Below are positions 7,732 to 16,509 of a stretch of 64,000 nt of DNA, piece by piece; the first letter of the stretch is position 1; the number at the start of each line of letters is the position of its first letter. This stretch comes from Candidatus Nitrosopumilus sp. (GTDB taxonomy: Archaea > Thermoproteota > Nitrososphaeria > Nitrososphaerales > Nitrosopumilaceae). Location: positions 1 to 64,000 of the forward strand of contig JAJCXK010000083.1 of NCBI GenBank assembly GCA_029263475.1. Direction: 5' to 3'. The translations under genes and the position numbers were made by a program. A model generated the notes under the pieces. It ran no database searches. It was not told the origin of the DNA and saw only the letters and a list, made by a program, of their open reading frames with translations.

Positions 7732-8160
7732 ATGAACAAGAAAATCATGGTTTGTTTAGATGGATCTAAGAACTCTCTTAGAGGTTTACAAACTGCAATA
7801 ATGATTGCAAAACAATCTGATGCCGTAATCATCGGCGTTCATAGTGATACAAGCTTTAGTGCATTTTCTGCAGTTCGTGCACCATTACTCCCAGAGGAAA
7901 AATGGGCAAATGATGTGAGGCGATTGATGAGTGTTGCAGAGAGAAAAGTAGAGAAAGATGAAATCAAATTTGAAGGTGTTGTAATCGGGGGGCATTCTTC
8001 AGGCACTGACTTGACCACATTTGCCAACAATCCCGCAAACAAGATTGATCAAATTGTCCTTGGATCAAGGGGGATGGGGTTTCCAAAGGAATTGTTCTTT
8101 GGAAGCACGTCAAACTTTGTGTTGAATAAGGCAAAGGCTCCAGTAACGGTAGTGAAATAA
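7732..8160 (+). CDS. Universal stress protein (UspA family)
   Basis: A 142-residue single-domain Usp. The nucleotide-binding signature G-x2-G-x9-G-S is present near the C-terminus (GSRGMGFPKELFFGSTSN), with the N-terminal MVCLDGSKNSLRG strand-loop. Usp proteins of this type bind ATP and act as stress modulators. It is the first of six Usp genes in an island up to 16.4 kb. It faces the K+ channel gene end-to-end with a 31-nt gap. Confidence 0.93.
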   Translation: MNKKIMVCLDGSKNSLRGLQTAIMIAKQSDAVIIGVHSDTSFSAFSAVRAPLLPEEKWANDVRRLMSVAERKVEKDEIKFEGVVIGGHSSGTDLTTFANNPANKIDQIVLGSRGMGFPKELFFGSTSNFVLNKAKAPVTVVK

Positions 8161-8191
8161 CTGTAGAGATATGATTACAGAATGAATTAGT

Positions 8192-8650
8192 CTACCTGCT
8201 TTTTTTACGATTATTTCTTGCCTCATCATGCAAATCTTTGACCATGGAGATTAGCACTTCTACTTCATGTTTTTCAAGACTCTCGATGTCTTCTATTTTT
8301 TTAATTATCATGTGCTTGGTGGATGATTCCACTGTTTCATATTTTTTCAATCTGGAGCCTATCAGCATTGCTCCCAACGTAGAGATGAAAGTGCCTATAA
8401 TGGAAATACCTACAAACATTAACGCAATACCCATTAATCTCCCAAGCTCAGTCACAGGAACTACATCCCCGTATCCTACGGTAGTAACAGTTGCAGAAAC
8501 CCACCAAAATGCATCAATTAGACTTGTAATTTGTGCACCTTCATGAGGGGATTCTATTAAATAAATTCCAATACTGCTACCCACAACCACTGATGCTGAG
8601 ATTATTAGCAGGTAGATTAGAATCTTCAACGGAAATAATTCTATAATCAC
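8192..8650 (-). CDS. Two-TM potassium channel
   Basis: A 152-residue protein: TM1 (about 8-30), pore helix and selectivity filter TVGYGD (about residue 57-62), TM2 (about 70-98), and a charged helical C-terminus of about 50 residues (IKKIEDIESLEKHEVEV). This is the KcsA/MthK pore layout without an RCK domain, so regulation would be by the coiled C-terminus or by a separate RCK subunit. The location among Usp, CBS and Kef genes fits ion homeostasis under stress. Confidence 0.92.
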   Translation of the reverse strand: MIIELFPLKILIYLLIISASVVVGSSIGIYLIESPHEGAQITSLIDAFWWVSATVTTVGYGDVVPVTELGRLMGIALMFVGISIIGTFISTLGAMLIGSRLKKYETVESSTKHMIIKKIEDIESLEKHEVEVLISMVKDLHDEARNNRKKSR

Positions 8651-8711
8651 CTACTAAAAACCAAAATAAGATTTCCAAATCCGAGAACGCGCGTCCTTCT
8701 TTTATCAAATA

Positions 8712-10052
8712 ATGCAGAACCCCAATCACATGATAATAAAATCATTCAAGTATCCAATTCCTCAAATCACGTATCTAGTTAAGAAAAAACTTTGGGCTCA
8801 AGTGCTTTTTGCATTATTTTTAGGATTGATCGTGGGTATAGTTCTGGGACCTGAAGTGGGAATTGTCGAAAAAGATACGGCAGAAGTAATTACAGACTGG
8901 CTATCGATTCCAGCTAATCTGTTTCTAAAGATCATTCAAATGATCATCATACCGCTAATTTTTGCATCTATCATACGTGGCATTACATCATCAGGAAGTT
9001 TAGAACAGCTTCAAAGACTGGGATTGGGAGTGTCGGTGTATTTTATCATAACAACAATCATTGCATTAACAATCGGGATTCTTCTCGTAACCGCCATTGC
9101 ACCTGGACACTTTATCGACAGTTCACTGATCAGAGAAAGTTTTGGAATCGGAAACATGGAGACAATTGAAAAAACAGAATTCAACTTGCAGGATATTCCG
9201 CAGAGTGTTGTGGGTCTGATACCAAGCAACCCGATAGCATCTTTCATGTCTGGAGAGATGCTGAGCATAATCATTTTTGCATTAATTGTCGGAGTCTCCC
9301 TGATTTCATTGCCTAAGCAGAGTTCTCAACTGATACTGGACTTGCTGGAATCCATACAAAAACTTACCCTGAAGGTTGTGTCATGGGCTATGCGTCTGGC
9401 ACCCTTTGCAGCATTTGGATTGATAGCCGGAATCACCTCAAAGATTGGTCTTTCTGCACTTGCAGTACTTGGTGCATACATGCTGACTGTGGTAATTGGT
9501 CTTTTTGCAATAATTTTTGTCTACATCATAATCATTAAATTTTTCACAAAGAGACCTCTGTCATCCACATTCGCAATGATGAAGGATGCGCAACTGCTTG
9601 CATTTTCAACTTCCAGCTCTGCTGCCGTAATGCCACTATCCATTAAAACAGCAGAAGAGAAAATGAATGTAAAGCCAAAGGTTTCGCAATTCATCATTCC
9701 GCTGGGAGCTACAATTAACATGGATGGAACAGCGATATACCAAATCATAGCGGTATTTTTCCTTGCCCAACTTTTCAGTATTGATTTGGGCTTCACCACA
9801 ATTCTTCTAATTACGATAACTGCCCTTGCCGCATCCATTGGAGCTCCTTCAGCTCCTGGAACTGGAATTGTGATACTTTCGACAATACTCATTGCAGCAG
9901 GCATTCCTCCCATGGCAGTCATACTTTTACTCGGCGTTGACCGTGTGTTGGACATGACAAGAACTACAGTCAATGTTACCGGAGATCTTACGGCCTGTTT
10001 GTTCTTTGATAATAAAATTAAGGTAGATGATCCTCTCAAAAAGAAACTATGA
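8712..10052 (+). CDS. Dicarboxylate/amino acid:cation symporter (DAACS family)
   Basis: A 446-residue protein with 8 or more TM segments and the re-entrant hairpin motifs of the GltP/DctA family: FSTSSSAAVMPLS (HP1, Ser-rich), GATINMDGTAIYQ (TM7, NMDGT motif), GAPSAPGTG (HP2) and RVLDMTRTTVNVTGD (TM8). It imports dicarboxylates such as glutamate, aspartate or C4 acids with Na+ or H+. Presence in an ammonia oxidiser suggests uptake of organic acids or osmolytes. The PII gene follows on the opposite strand. Confidence 0.93.
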   Translation: MQNPNHMIIKSFKYPIPQITYLVKKKLWAQVLFALFLGLIVGIVLGPEVGIVEKDTAEVITDWLSIPANLFLKIIQMIIIPLIFASIIRGITSSGSLEQLQRLGLGVSVYFIITTIIALTIGILLVTAIAPGHFIDSSLIRESFGIGNMETIEKTEFNLQDIPQSVVGLIPSNPIASFMSGEMLSIIIFALIVGVSLISLPKQSSQLILDLLESIQKLTLKVVSWAMRLAPFAAFGLIAGITSKIGLSALAVLGAYMLTVVIGLFAIIFVYIIIIKFFTKRPLSSTFAMMKDAQLLAFSTSSSAAVMPLSIKTAEEKMNVKPKVSQFIIPLGATINMDGTAIYQIIAVFFLAQLFSIDLGFTTILLITITALAASIGAPSAPGTGIVILSTILIAAGIPPMAVILLLGVDRVLDMTRTTVNVTGDLTACLFFDNKIKVDDPLKKKL

Positions 10053-10160
10053 ACTAATCATTTCTTGTAATCAATGAGGAAGATTATCTACAATACATGC
10101 AGGTCTTATCATCAAAATCCGACATTCCAAATAATGTACTATTCAAAATATATTTTATGA

Positions 10161-10475
10161 TTAGATTGAAGATGTTCCACGTTTTTTTGTACACAGATCA
10201 AGTGCATCTTCTATCGGGGTAATGAAGACTTTGCCATCTCCTTTGGTTCCAGTACAAGCAACACTTGCTATTGAATCTAAAACGTCTTCCACTTTTGGTC
10301 CATCTACGGCGCAAATGATCATTTCTCGATTAAAATATTGACCAACCAGTGGTGGATCTTCAGCTCCTTGACCCTTGACAGAATAGACGGTTATTCCTCC
10401 CACGCCGTTCTTCTTAATCGCAGATACAACGGCATTTCTTAATTCAGTCCTTACTATGGCTTCAATTTTTTTCAT
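10161..10475 (-). CDS. glnK: Nitrogen regulatory protein P-II
   Basis: A 104-residue PII trimer subunit starting MKKIEAIVRTELRNAV; an ATG five codons upstream is an alternative. The B-loop (TGTKGDGKVFITPIEDA) is intact, so ATP/2-oxoglutarate binding is likely. The T-loop (GQGAEDPPLVGQYFNREM) is about six residues shorter than in E. coli GlnB and lacks the tyrosine that is uridylylated in enteric bacteria. No amtB or glnA is adjacent. It probably senses energy and 2-oxoglutarate by ligand binding alone. Confidence 0.92.
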   Translation of the reverse strand: MKKIEAIVRTELRNAVVSAIKKNGVGGITVYSVKGQGAEDPPLVGQYFNREMIICAVDGPKVEDVLDSIASVACTGTKGDGKVFITPIEDALDLCTKKRGTSSI

Positions 10476-10769
10476 GCCATGTAGTGGCATGGAGTTTTTT
10501 TAAACCATTAGTATAATTCTCATTTTTGATTTTCATTGTTATCTGATTCTTTTTAAAAATCACTGTCTTTTTTGTAATTTACCTGTAAATCACCATATGT
10601 CACATAATTCTCTCATTTCCAGATTCTATGTGCCTAGAAATATTCATATTTTTACCTGTGTTGGCGAGTTTAATCATCAATTACATGTTTACGAATTGAA
10701 AATTATAAAAAGCGATTCAATGTGATTCTCTCATCATTGTATACCTCAATTAAAAAATTGGCGATGGGA

Positions 10770-11192
10770 TTACTTCACTATCAGTATTGGGATCTTTGTC
10801 TTGTGCATGACATAGTTTGATGTACTTCCTAGGAATGCTTCTTTTACCCCTCCTTGGCCCCTGGCACCGATTACAATCATGTCAAACTCACCTTTTTGAG
10901 AATGCTTGACAATTTCAGAACCTGTATGTCCACCACCAGTTTCATATTTGAATACGACATCTGATTTTTCTGCACGATTCAATGCTGGACCGATAGCTTT
11001 TACTGCCTTTTTCTCTGCCTCATCATCCATTTTTTTCGTATATTTTATTCCTGCAGCTAATGGCAAATGAAATACATACAATCCTGTAATTTCGGCATTA
11101 CTGCCTTTTGCAATTTCAATTGCTTGATCTAGTCCTCTAACGGAATTTGATGATCCATCAAGTGGAACAAGAATTTTTTTCAATTTTGACAT
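10770..11192 (-). CDS. Universal stress protein (UspA family)
   Basis: 140 residues starting MSKLKKILVPLDGSSNSVRG; the frame extends 16 codons upstream, but those residues are hydrophobic and not Usp-like. The ATP-binding G-x2-G-x9-GS signature is present (GARGQGGVKEAFLGSTSN). Second Usp of the island, transcribed away from the VIT1/CCC1 transporter gene. Confidence 0.92.
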   Translation of the reverse strand: MSKLKKILVPLDGSSNSVRGLDQAIEIAKGSNAEITGLYVFHLPLAAGIKYTKKMDDEAEKKAVKAIGPALNRAEKSDVVFKYETGGGHTGSEIVKHSQKGEFDMIVIGARGQGGVKEAFLGSTSNYVMHKTKIPILIVK

Positions 11193-11277
11193 AATTTGCA
11201 ACAATGAATATGCCATATAAGAAACGACTATGATTTTCAATATTGAAATTATTCGGATTAGTTAATGACATGTGTGA

Positions 11278-11982
11278 ATGATCAATAAATTAAAAATGAA
11301 ATGGTTTTTTGATGACTTTGTTTATGGTTCCATAGATGGAGCCGTAACAACATTTGCAATTGTTGCAGGTGTCATGGGTGCAGGATTGTCCCCGGGGATA
11401 ATTCTGATTTTAGGATTTGCCAACTTGTTTGCAGATGGTTTCTCAATGGCTGCCGCAAACTTTCAAGCATCAAGAGCTAGAAATGAGTACATCGAAATGA
11501 AAAGAAAACAGAAAGAATGGAAAATGGATCATCAGAAAGACCAAGAAAAAGATGAGGTTAGAGACATTTACCGTAAGAAAGGATTCAAAGATGAATTATT
11601 GGAAGAGGTTGTCAGAACAATCACATCTAGACGAAAAGTATGGGCTGATACCATGATGAAAGAAGAACTGGGATTAATAAGTGGGGGGAAACGCCCCATC
11701 TACAGCTCAATTAGCACGTTTGTCGGATTTAATTTAATTGAATTAATCCCATTGATTCCGTTCATGCTGTTCGTCCTAATTGGAAATACTACCAATCATG
11801 ACGGAGCTTTTACGTATTCCATAATGTTGGTGGCATCGGCCTTTTTCACCGTTGGATTCATCAAGGGGAAAATAGTCAAAAAGTCAAAAACACTGTCAGG
11901 TTTATTTACGTTGATGATAGGTGGAATTGCAGCAATGGTTGCATATTTGATAGGCTATGGATTAAATTTCCTCATAAACTAA
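11278..11982 (+). CDS. VIT1/CCC1-family iron/manganese transporter
   Basis: A 234-residue membrane protein with the family's N-terminal DFVYGSIDGAVTTFAIVAG segment (TM1 with conserved Asp), GFANLFADGFSMAAANF (TM2), a cytoplasmic helical metal-binding domain (about 75-145, rich in Glu/Lys: KDEVRDIYRKKGF..LLEEVV), and three further TM helices. VIT1/CCC1 proteins export Fe2+ or Mn2+ from the cytosol in exchange for H+. Its place in the stress island suggests metal detoxification. Confidence 0.9.
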   Translation: MINKLKMKWFFDDFVYGSIDGAVTTFAIVAGVMGAGLSPGIILILGFANLFADGFSMAAANFQASRARNEYIEMKRKQKEWKMDHQKDQEKDEVRDIYRKKGFKDELLEEVVRTITSRRKVWADTMMKEELGLISGGKRPIYSSISTFVGFNLIELIPLIPFMLFVLIGNTTNHDGAFTYSIMLVASAFFTVGFIKGKIVKKSKTLSGLFTLMIGGIAAMVAYLIGYGLNFLIN

Positions 11983-12137
11983 TTTACACGGATTTAATGC
12001 AATCTCAAATACTTTGTGTATGTGTTTTGAATAATCGTTGTGTATATTTGTAAAATACGCATATGTTAAATTTTAATGATTGATCTCTCGGATTGTTCAC
12101 CTACACATACTACTGACCAAATGTATTGTTACTAGGA

Positions 12138-12575
12138 TTATTTTACGATTAAGACTGGACATTTAGTTTTTTGAGACACCCCATTTGCAACGCTTCCCAA
12201 AAGTAGTTTGTCTACCCCCGTTCTTCCATGTGAGCCAATTACGACAAGATCATGCTTTCGTGATTTTGCAAAAGTCACAATATCATTAACAACTGATTCT
12301 GATGTTAAAATTTGAGACTTGAAAGAAATGTCGTTTTTCTCTGCAATTGATTCCAATTTTTCAAGGTGTTTTTGTGTAACCTTGCGTTGTTTTTTAATTA
12401 GTTCCTTGTCTGCCCTAGAATCATAGTATTTGTGATGCCATGCGTCACCTTCAAGGCAGGTTAGAAGGGTTATTTTTGATTGGTATTTTTTTGCAATATC
12501 TATTGCCACTTTGAAAGATCTTATGGAATGATTAAACAGATCAAAAGGAACAAGGATATTTCTAAACAATCTCAA
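12138..12575 (-). CDS. Universal stress protein (UspA family)
   Basis: 145 residues, MRLFRNILVPFDLFNHSIRS, ATP-binding signature GSHGRTGVDKLLLGSVANG. It overlaps the stop of the upstream HPF-like gene by 4 nt (ATGA), so the two are translationally coupled. This pairing of a Usp with a hibernation-factor-like protein suggests joint expression in stationary phase or stress. Confidence 0.93.
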   Translation of the reverse strand: MRLFRNILVPFDLFNHSIRSFKVAIDIAKKYQSKITLLTCLEGDAWHHKYYDSRADKELIKKQRKVTQKHLEKLESIAEKNDISFKSQILTSESVVNDIVTFAKSRKHDLVVIGSHGRTGVDKLLLGSVANGVSQKTKCPVLIVK

Positions 12576-12913
12576 TACTCCTCTTTTTTACGAATACTTT
12601 CTCTTTGGCGCTTATCGTCATGTTTAGGCAATTCCCCTTCCAATTTTCTACACAATTCATCTGCAATTTTGAGAATATCCCAGCCTGATTCAGTGTAGAC
12701 CAGTTGCTTTTTTGGGGTTATCACAGCAGATGTGACATCGTAATGTGTTCTTGTTCCATCCGGGTTTTGGGATTTCACGTCTATCTTTGCCTCTATGATC
12801 TCTGGGAATACTTGCTGGACTTTTTCCAACGCATTATCAAACTTTGATACAAGCAATCCGTTAACGGGTTCATCTTGCGGTAAGCCAGTCACATACAGGG
12901 GAATTTTTATCAA
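12572..12913 (-). CDS. HPF/RaiA-like putative ribosome hibernation protein
   Basis: A 113-residue protein whose second half resembles bacterial HPF/YfiA: a beta strand region (THYDVTSAVITPKKQLVYTE) followed by the helix DILKIADELCRKLEGELPKHDDK, which mirrors the D-hydrophobic-AID-hydrophobic-DKLERQL-KHK pattern of the HPF signature. The first half has the expected strand-helix (MIKIPLYVTG, LVSKFDNALEKVQQVFPE). HPF proteins block the 30S decoding channel. The assignment is by pattern only, but the coupling to UspA and the divergent four-CBS gene fit a dormancy role. Confidence 0.55.
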   Translation of the reverse strand: MIKIPLYVTGLPQDEPVNGLLVSKFDNALEKVQQVFPEIIEAKIDVKSQNPDGTRTHYDVTSAVITPKKQLVYTESGWDILKIADELCRKLEGELPKHDDKRQRESIRKKEEY

Positions 12914-13027
12914 CCATGTCTATTTCGTGTAAAATCAAATTAAAAACCAATACAACAATTATCAAACATGATTTTCAACAATGAAACTGTTGAAGATGTA
13001 TTTAACAAATAATGAAATAGAACTGTG

Positions 13028-13882
13028 ATGAATGTCAAAAATTTAAAATTATCGGAGGTAATTTCTAATCCCGTTACTGTTGGTCCAAATACGACGCTGA
13101 TCAAAGCAAGGGAAATTCTATTAAAAAATAAAATAAAACGAGTAATAGTTGTAGATAAAAGAAAACCTGTTGGCGTAATTACCGAAAAAGACATTGCAAA
13201 AAAAATTTATGAACTGGGTACGCAGTCAATAAAGTCAGTCAGGGCAGTGGATTTCAAACCGAGAACCATCTTTACGTTAACTCGAGATAATTCCGTTCAA
13301 GAATGTGCAAAACTAATGAAAAGGCATAGGATCAATTCGGTTATCATCCTAAATGATGATAAGACGTTAGATGGAATTGTAACAAAAACAAGTTTGATGT
13401 CTTCTTACCTTACTAAAGAAGTAACATCAGTCAAAGTTTCAAAAATAATGAAAAGAAAATTGATTACCGTAACTCCGAGTGATCCTATTCTGTATGTGGA
13501 GAGTCTGCTTCTAAAATATGGCATATCCGGGATTATTGTCAAGCAAAATCAGGTCCCTGTTGGAATGATCACTTTTCGAGACTTTGTGCCTGCCAAAATA
13601 CCCCAATGGATTGCAGAATCCGCAGATCCAAAGGATGTTCAGGAATACAAATTCAAAAAAGGACTAAAAGAAAACCATTCAAATGAACTGAGCTATCTGT
13701 TCCCATTTCATGCTACTGACATAATGTCTACAAAATTGGTTACGATTGAAATGGATAAAGATGTCAAAATTGCCATAACTCGTATGATCAAGCATAACAT
13801 CAGTGGACTTCCAGTGGTAAAAAACTCAAAACTGGTTGGCATCATTACAAAATCAGATATTGTAAATGAGCTGTGCGAATAA
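13028..13882 (+). CDS. Four-CBS-domain protein
   Basis: 284 residues made of four CBS motifs in two Bateman modules: VSK-type repeats beginning LSEVISNPVTVGP, AVDFKPRTIFTLTRDN, VSKIMKRKLITVTPSDPI and ATDIMSTKLVTIEMD. Each ends in a G-hydrophobic-I-T/F-x-D segment (GVITEKDI, GIVTKTSL, GMITFRDF, GIITKSDI). CBS modules bind adenine nucleotides and sense energy charge. No enzymatic domain is attached. The first codon is taken as ATG at 13028 (GTG one codon upstream is possible). It lies divergent to the HPF-like gene. Confidence 0.9.
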   Translation: MNVKNLKLSEVISNPVTVGPNTTLIKAREILLKNKIKRVIVVDKRKPVGVITEKDIAKKIYELGTQSIKSVRAVDFKPRTIFTLTRDNSVQECAKLMKRHRINSVIILNDDKTLDGIVTKTSLMSSYLTKEVTSVKVSKIMKRKLITVTPSDPILYVESLLLKYGISGIIVKQNQVPVGMITFRDFVPAKIPQWIAESADPKDVQEYKFKKGLKENHSNELSYLFPFHATDIMSTKLVTIEMDKDVKIAITRMIKHNISGLPVVKNSKLVGIITKSDIVNELCE

Positions 13883-13884
13883 CC

Positions 13885-14316
13885 CTATTTCACAATTAGC
13901 AACGAGCAAGAGGATGATTGCGCAAGTTTGCTCGAAACGCTTCCCAGTAAAAGTTTGGTAACTGAACCTAGCCCTTTACTTCCAACGATTACCAAATCAC
14001 ATTTTTCTGCCTTGACAGTTTTTTCAATCTCCGTTATAATGTTTCCTTCCTTCAGGATTATTTTTGCGTTTATTCCCTCTTTCAAAACATCATCATTTGC
14101 TTTTTTCAACGTATTGGTTCCAAACTTACGAAGCAGTTCAAGGTATTCCTTACGATCCAGGATGCTCAACGTGGGGGATTTTTCTACCACGTAAAGTAAA
14201 ATGATCTTGGCATCTAATGCTTTCACCATTTTACATGCGCGCTGCAATGCCTTTTCAGAAAATTTGGATCCGTCAAGTGGTACAAGTATTTTACTAAAAT
14301 TGTATCTGTCAGTCAT
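13885..14316 (-). CDS. Universal stress protein (UspA family)
   Basis: 143 residues, MTDRYNFSKILVPLDGSKFSE, ATP-binding signature GSKGLGSVTKLLLGSVSSK. Its start overlaps the stop of the next Usp gene upstream (14313-14744) by 4 nt, forming a two-gene operon of divergent Usp paralogues. It ends 2 nt from the convergent four-CBS gene. Confidence 0.93.
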   Translation of the reverse strand: MTDRYNFSKILVPLDGSKFSEKALQRACKMVKALDAKIILLYVVEKSPTLSILDRKEYLELLRKFGTNTLKKANDDVLKEGINAKIILKEGNIITEIEKTVKAEKCDLVIVGSKGLGSVTKLLLGSVSSKLAQSSSCSLLIVK

Positions 14317-14744
14317 TTCACAATCAACGTTGGTTTCTTGGATTTATGCAATACGTGATTTGAAACGCTTCCCAAGAACATCTCTTTAGCGGAGCCTCTT
14401 CCGCGTGCACCAATTACGATTAGGTCGATTCCATTCTTTGCATTGTTTGCAAATCTCGCTATGTCGTATCCTGGATCTCCCGCAAGTGCTTTTCCAGTTA
14501 GTTGGATGCCTTTCTTTGCAGCTCTGACTTTTGCGTTCTCAAGTAATTTCTTCACTTCTGTCATGGAATTGAAATCCAAAAATCCCAACGGATGAAGAGC
14601 GTATGCTCCAGGCACGGATTTTACAGATAATGCGGTTATTGTTCCGTGGGATTGTCGGGCAATATGGATAGCCATATCCAGCCCTCTGATTGAATTCTTT
14701 GAGCCATCCAGTGGTACCAGTATTTTTTTAGTTTTGACTGCCAT
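14313..14744 (-). CDS. Universal stress protein (UspA family)
   Basis: 143 residues, MAVKTKKILVPLDGSKNSIRG, signature GARGRGSAKEMFLGSVSNH. Closest in motif to the Usps at 16017 and 55481, which share G-x-R-G-x-G/R-x-AK. First gene of a two-Usp operon (4-nt ATGA overlap with the next). Confidence 0.93.
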   Translation of the reverse strand: MAVKTKKILVPLDGSKNSIRGLDMAIHIARQSHGTITALSVKSVPGAYALHPLGFLDFNSMTEVKKLLENAKVRAAKKGIQLTGKALAGDPGYDIARFANNAKNGIDLIVIGARGRGSAKEMFLGSVSNHVLHKSKKPTLIVK

Positions 14745-14855
14745 GTTTTAAAATATGTATATTAACAGTTTAAAGGCTGTTGTGATTTCCCCAAATGATT
14801 TTCAAATGTGAAAATGTATGATTCATCTAATATAATTGAAAATAGAATACATCTC

Positions 14856-15290
14856 ATGAATAGTACATTTGTAAATGAAGTAATGAACAAGCATGTGGCG
14901 ATGGTTGGGAAATCATCATCATTACAACAAGTAGCAGAAAGCATGAAAAAATCAAACATAGGCTGTGTAGTTATTACAGATAAAACAAAACCCATAGGAA
15001 TAATTACCGAAAGAGACTTTGTGAATGTCGCTGCAAAAGGAATTCCTCTGTTTACTGATGTACACGAAGCAATGTCATCCCCACTAATTACAATTGATTC
15101 TGAGGAAACGGTTTGGGAAGCATCTGAAATAATGAAGGAAAAAGGAATTCACAAGCTTCCAGTAATGCAAAATGAAAAGATTGCTGAAATTATTACAACT
15201 ACGGATATTGTAAGGATTTCCAGCATAGGATCTGATTCAGAAATGCGTAGGATTTGTGATCAAATTCTTTTAAGAATGAAAAATGAGTAA
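14856..15290 (+). CDS. CBS-pair (Bateman module) protein
   Basis: 144 residues starting MNSTFVNEVMNKHVAM; an in-frame ATG and GTG lie 14-16 codons upstream, but the extension is not CBS-like. Two CBS motifs: VNEVMNKHVAMVGKSS..IGIITERDFV and VHEAMSSPLITIDSEET..EIITTTDIV. It is a stand-alone adenine-nucleotide-sensing module with a short helical tail. Paralogous to the CBS protein at 15440-15901. Confidence 0.88.
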   Translation: MNSTFVNEVMNKHVAMVGKSSSLQQVAESMKKSNIGCVVITDKTKPIGIITERDFVNVAAKGIPLFTDVHEAMSSPLITIDSEETVWEASEIMKEKGIHKLPVMQNEKIAEIITTTDIVRISSIGSDSEMRRICDQILLRMKNE

Positions 15291-15321
15291 TAAGTTGTTT
15301 GTTAAATTATAATATGTTTAA

Positions 15322-15432
15322 TCAGTCCATTCTATCTCGCAACTGATGACAATCGCATAGACAGCCTTTTGAGCATTTCATTCTTTTACAATCCGAGCAG
15401 ACTCTGCTGTTCCAATATGGTGCCGTGTTCAT
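15322..15432 (-). CDS. Cys-rich zinc-binding microprotein, 36 residues
   Basis: Translation begins MNTAPYWNSRVCSDCKRMKC and continues with SKGCLCDCHQLRD. Six cysteines and one His in 20 residues (CxxC-x4-CxxxCxCxCH) are enough for one or two zinc sites. It is preceded by nothing on its strand for about 470 nt except intergenic DNA from the divergent side of the CBS gene, and lies 8 nt from the CBS gene's stop. Too short for standard gene calling. Its role is unknown, possibly nucleic-acid or protein binding. Confidence 0.55.
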   Translation of the reverse strand: MNTAPYWNSRVCSDCKRMKCSKGCLCDCHQLRDRMD

Positions 15433-15439
15433 ACCTATT

Positions 15440-15901
15440 CTAACCATATGGGCTGTAATCTGCAAAAATCTTTACTACTGAATGAAAATATATGTCTCTT
15501 ACGTCATCTTCTACACATGTTGCCAACAAATTAACAATATCTCTGGCAGTGATTATTCCGACGACATCTTCTCCGTCAATAACTGGCAATTTCATTATTT
15601 CACGTTCATGCATTAGATCTGCTGCCGTTCTAACAGACTCGTCTGAATTTATTAAAAATAACGGCGTGGACATGATTTGCTTTACTGGGGATGTGATTTG
15701 ATAAGCGTGAGCTGCAACCTTTATCGCAAAGTCTTTGTCAGTAACGATCCCTACTGGCAAGTTATCTTCCATAACTATAACTGTGCCAACTCTTGCATCC
15801 TCCATCATCTTTGCAGATTCATTTATCATCATTGAAGAATCTACCGAAACTATAGATTTGGTCATAACATCTCCAACGGTCAAGCTTTTTGCATTTTTCA
15901 T
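15440..15901 (-). CDS. CBS-pair (Bateman module) protein
   Basis: 153 residues with two CBS motifs (VGDVMTKSIVSVDSSM..PVGIVTDKDFAIKV and VKQIMSTPLFLINSDE..VVGIITARDIVNLL) and a C-terminal tail (DDVRDIYFHSVVKIFADYSPYG). A nucleotide-sensing regulator without a fused effector. Located between another CBS gene and a Usp gene. Confidence 0.9.
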   Translation of the reverse strand: MKNAKSLTVGDVMTKSIVSVDSSMMINESAKMMEDARVGTVIVMEDNLPVGIVTDKDFAIKVAAHAYQITSPVKQIMSTPLFLINSDESVRTAADLMHEREIMKLPVIDGEDVVGIITARDIVNLLATCVEDDVRDIYFHSVVKIFADYSPYG

Positions 15902-16016
15902 ATTATGTCTATTCTATGTCTGATTGGATATTTTACCTTCATCTAGAATGTCAAAGATGAAAATCAAGTAAGAAAATCTTAACTGTGTTTAAATTAAAAA
16001 TCACTTATCTCTGTCT

Positions 16017-16442
16017 GTGGTAATAAAAATAAAAGAAATTCTTGTTCCGTTAGATGGATCTCCTAACTCTTTTCGAGGGTTGGATGTTGCAATCCAAATG
16101 GCAAGAGAATCCCATTCCACCATTACGGGACTTTACGTGTTGGGGATGATCAAACCTCAAATCAATGAGCAAATTGATCCTTTGGAGAAAATGCTTTTGG
16201 AACGTGCGCAAAGCATTATGAAAAAGGCCAAATTAATATCCGCACAGAAAGGAATTTTATTTTTTGACAGAACATCGTATGGCGATTACGGAAAAAGAAT
16301 TGTGGAAATAGCCAGAAAAAAAGATTTTGATCTTATAGTAATTGGTTCAAGGGGGATGGGGGCTGCAAAAGAAATATTCCTAGGAAGCACATCAAATTAT
16401 GTGCTTCATAAATCAAAGAAACCAGTATTAATTGTAAAGTGA
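16017..16442 (+). CDS. Universal stress protein (UspA family)
   Basis: 141 residues with GTG start (VVIKIKEILVPLDGSPNSFRG), signature GSRGMGAAKEIFLGSTSNY. Sixth Usp of the island, 67 nt before the Kef-type antiporter on the same strand. Usp and cation/proton antiporters are often linked functionally, since Usp domains regulate some K+ transporters; here they are separate proteins. Confidence 0.92.
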   Translation: MVIKIKEILVPLDGSPNSFRGLDVAIQMARESHSTITGLYVLGMIKPQINEQIDPLEKMLLERAQSIMKKAKLISAQKGILFFDRTSYGDYGKRIVEIARKKDFDLIVIGSRGMGAAKEIFLGSTSNYVLHKSKKPVLIVK

Positions 16443-16509
16443 TCTTTTGGAATCTGGAGAACAAGAACCATCATCGTTAATTTTATCTGGTCAAAGTTTT
16501 TTCTAAGAT

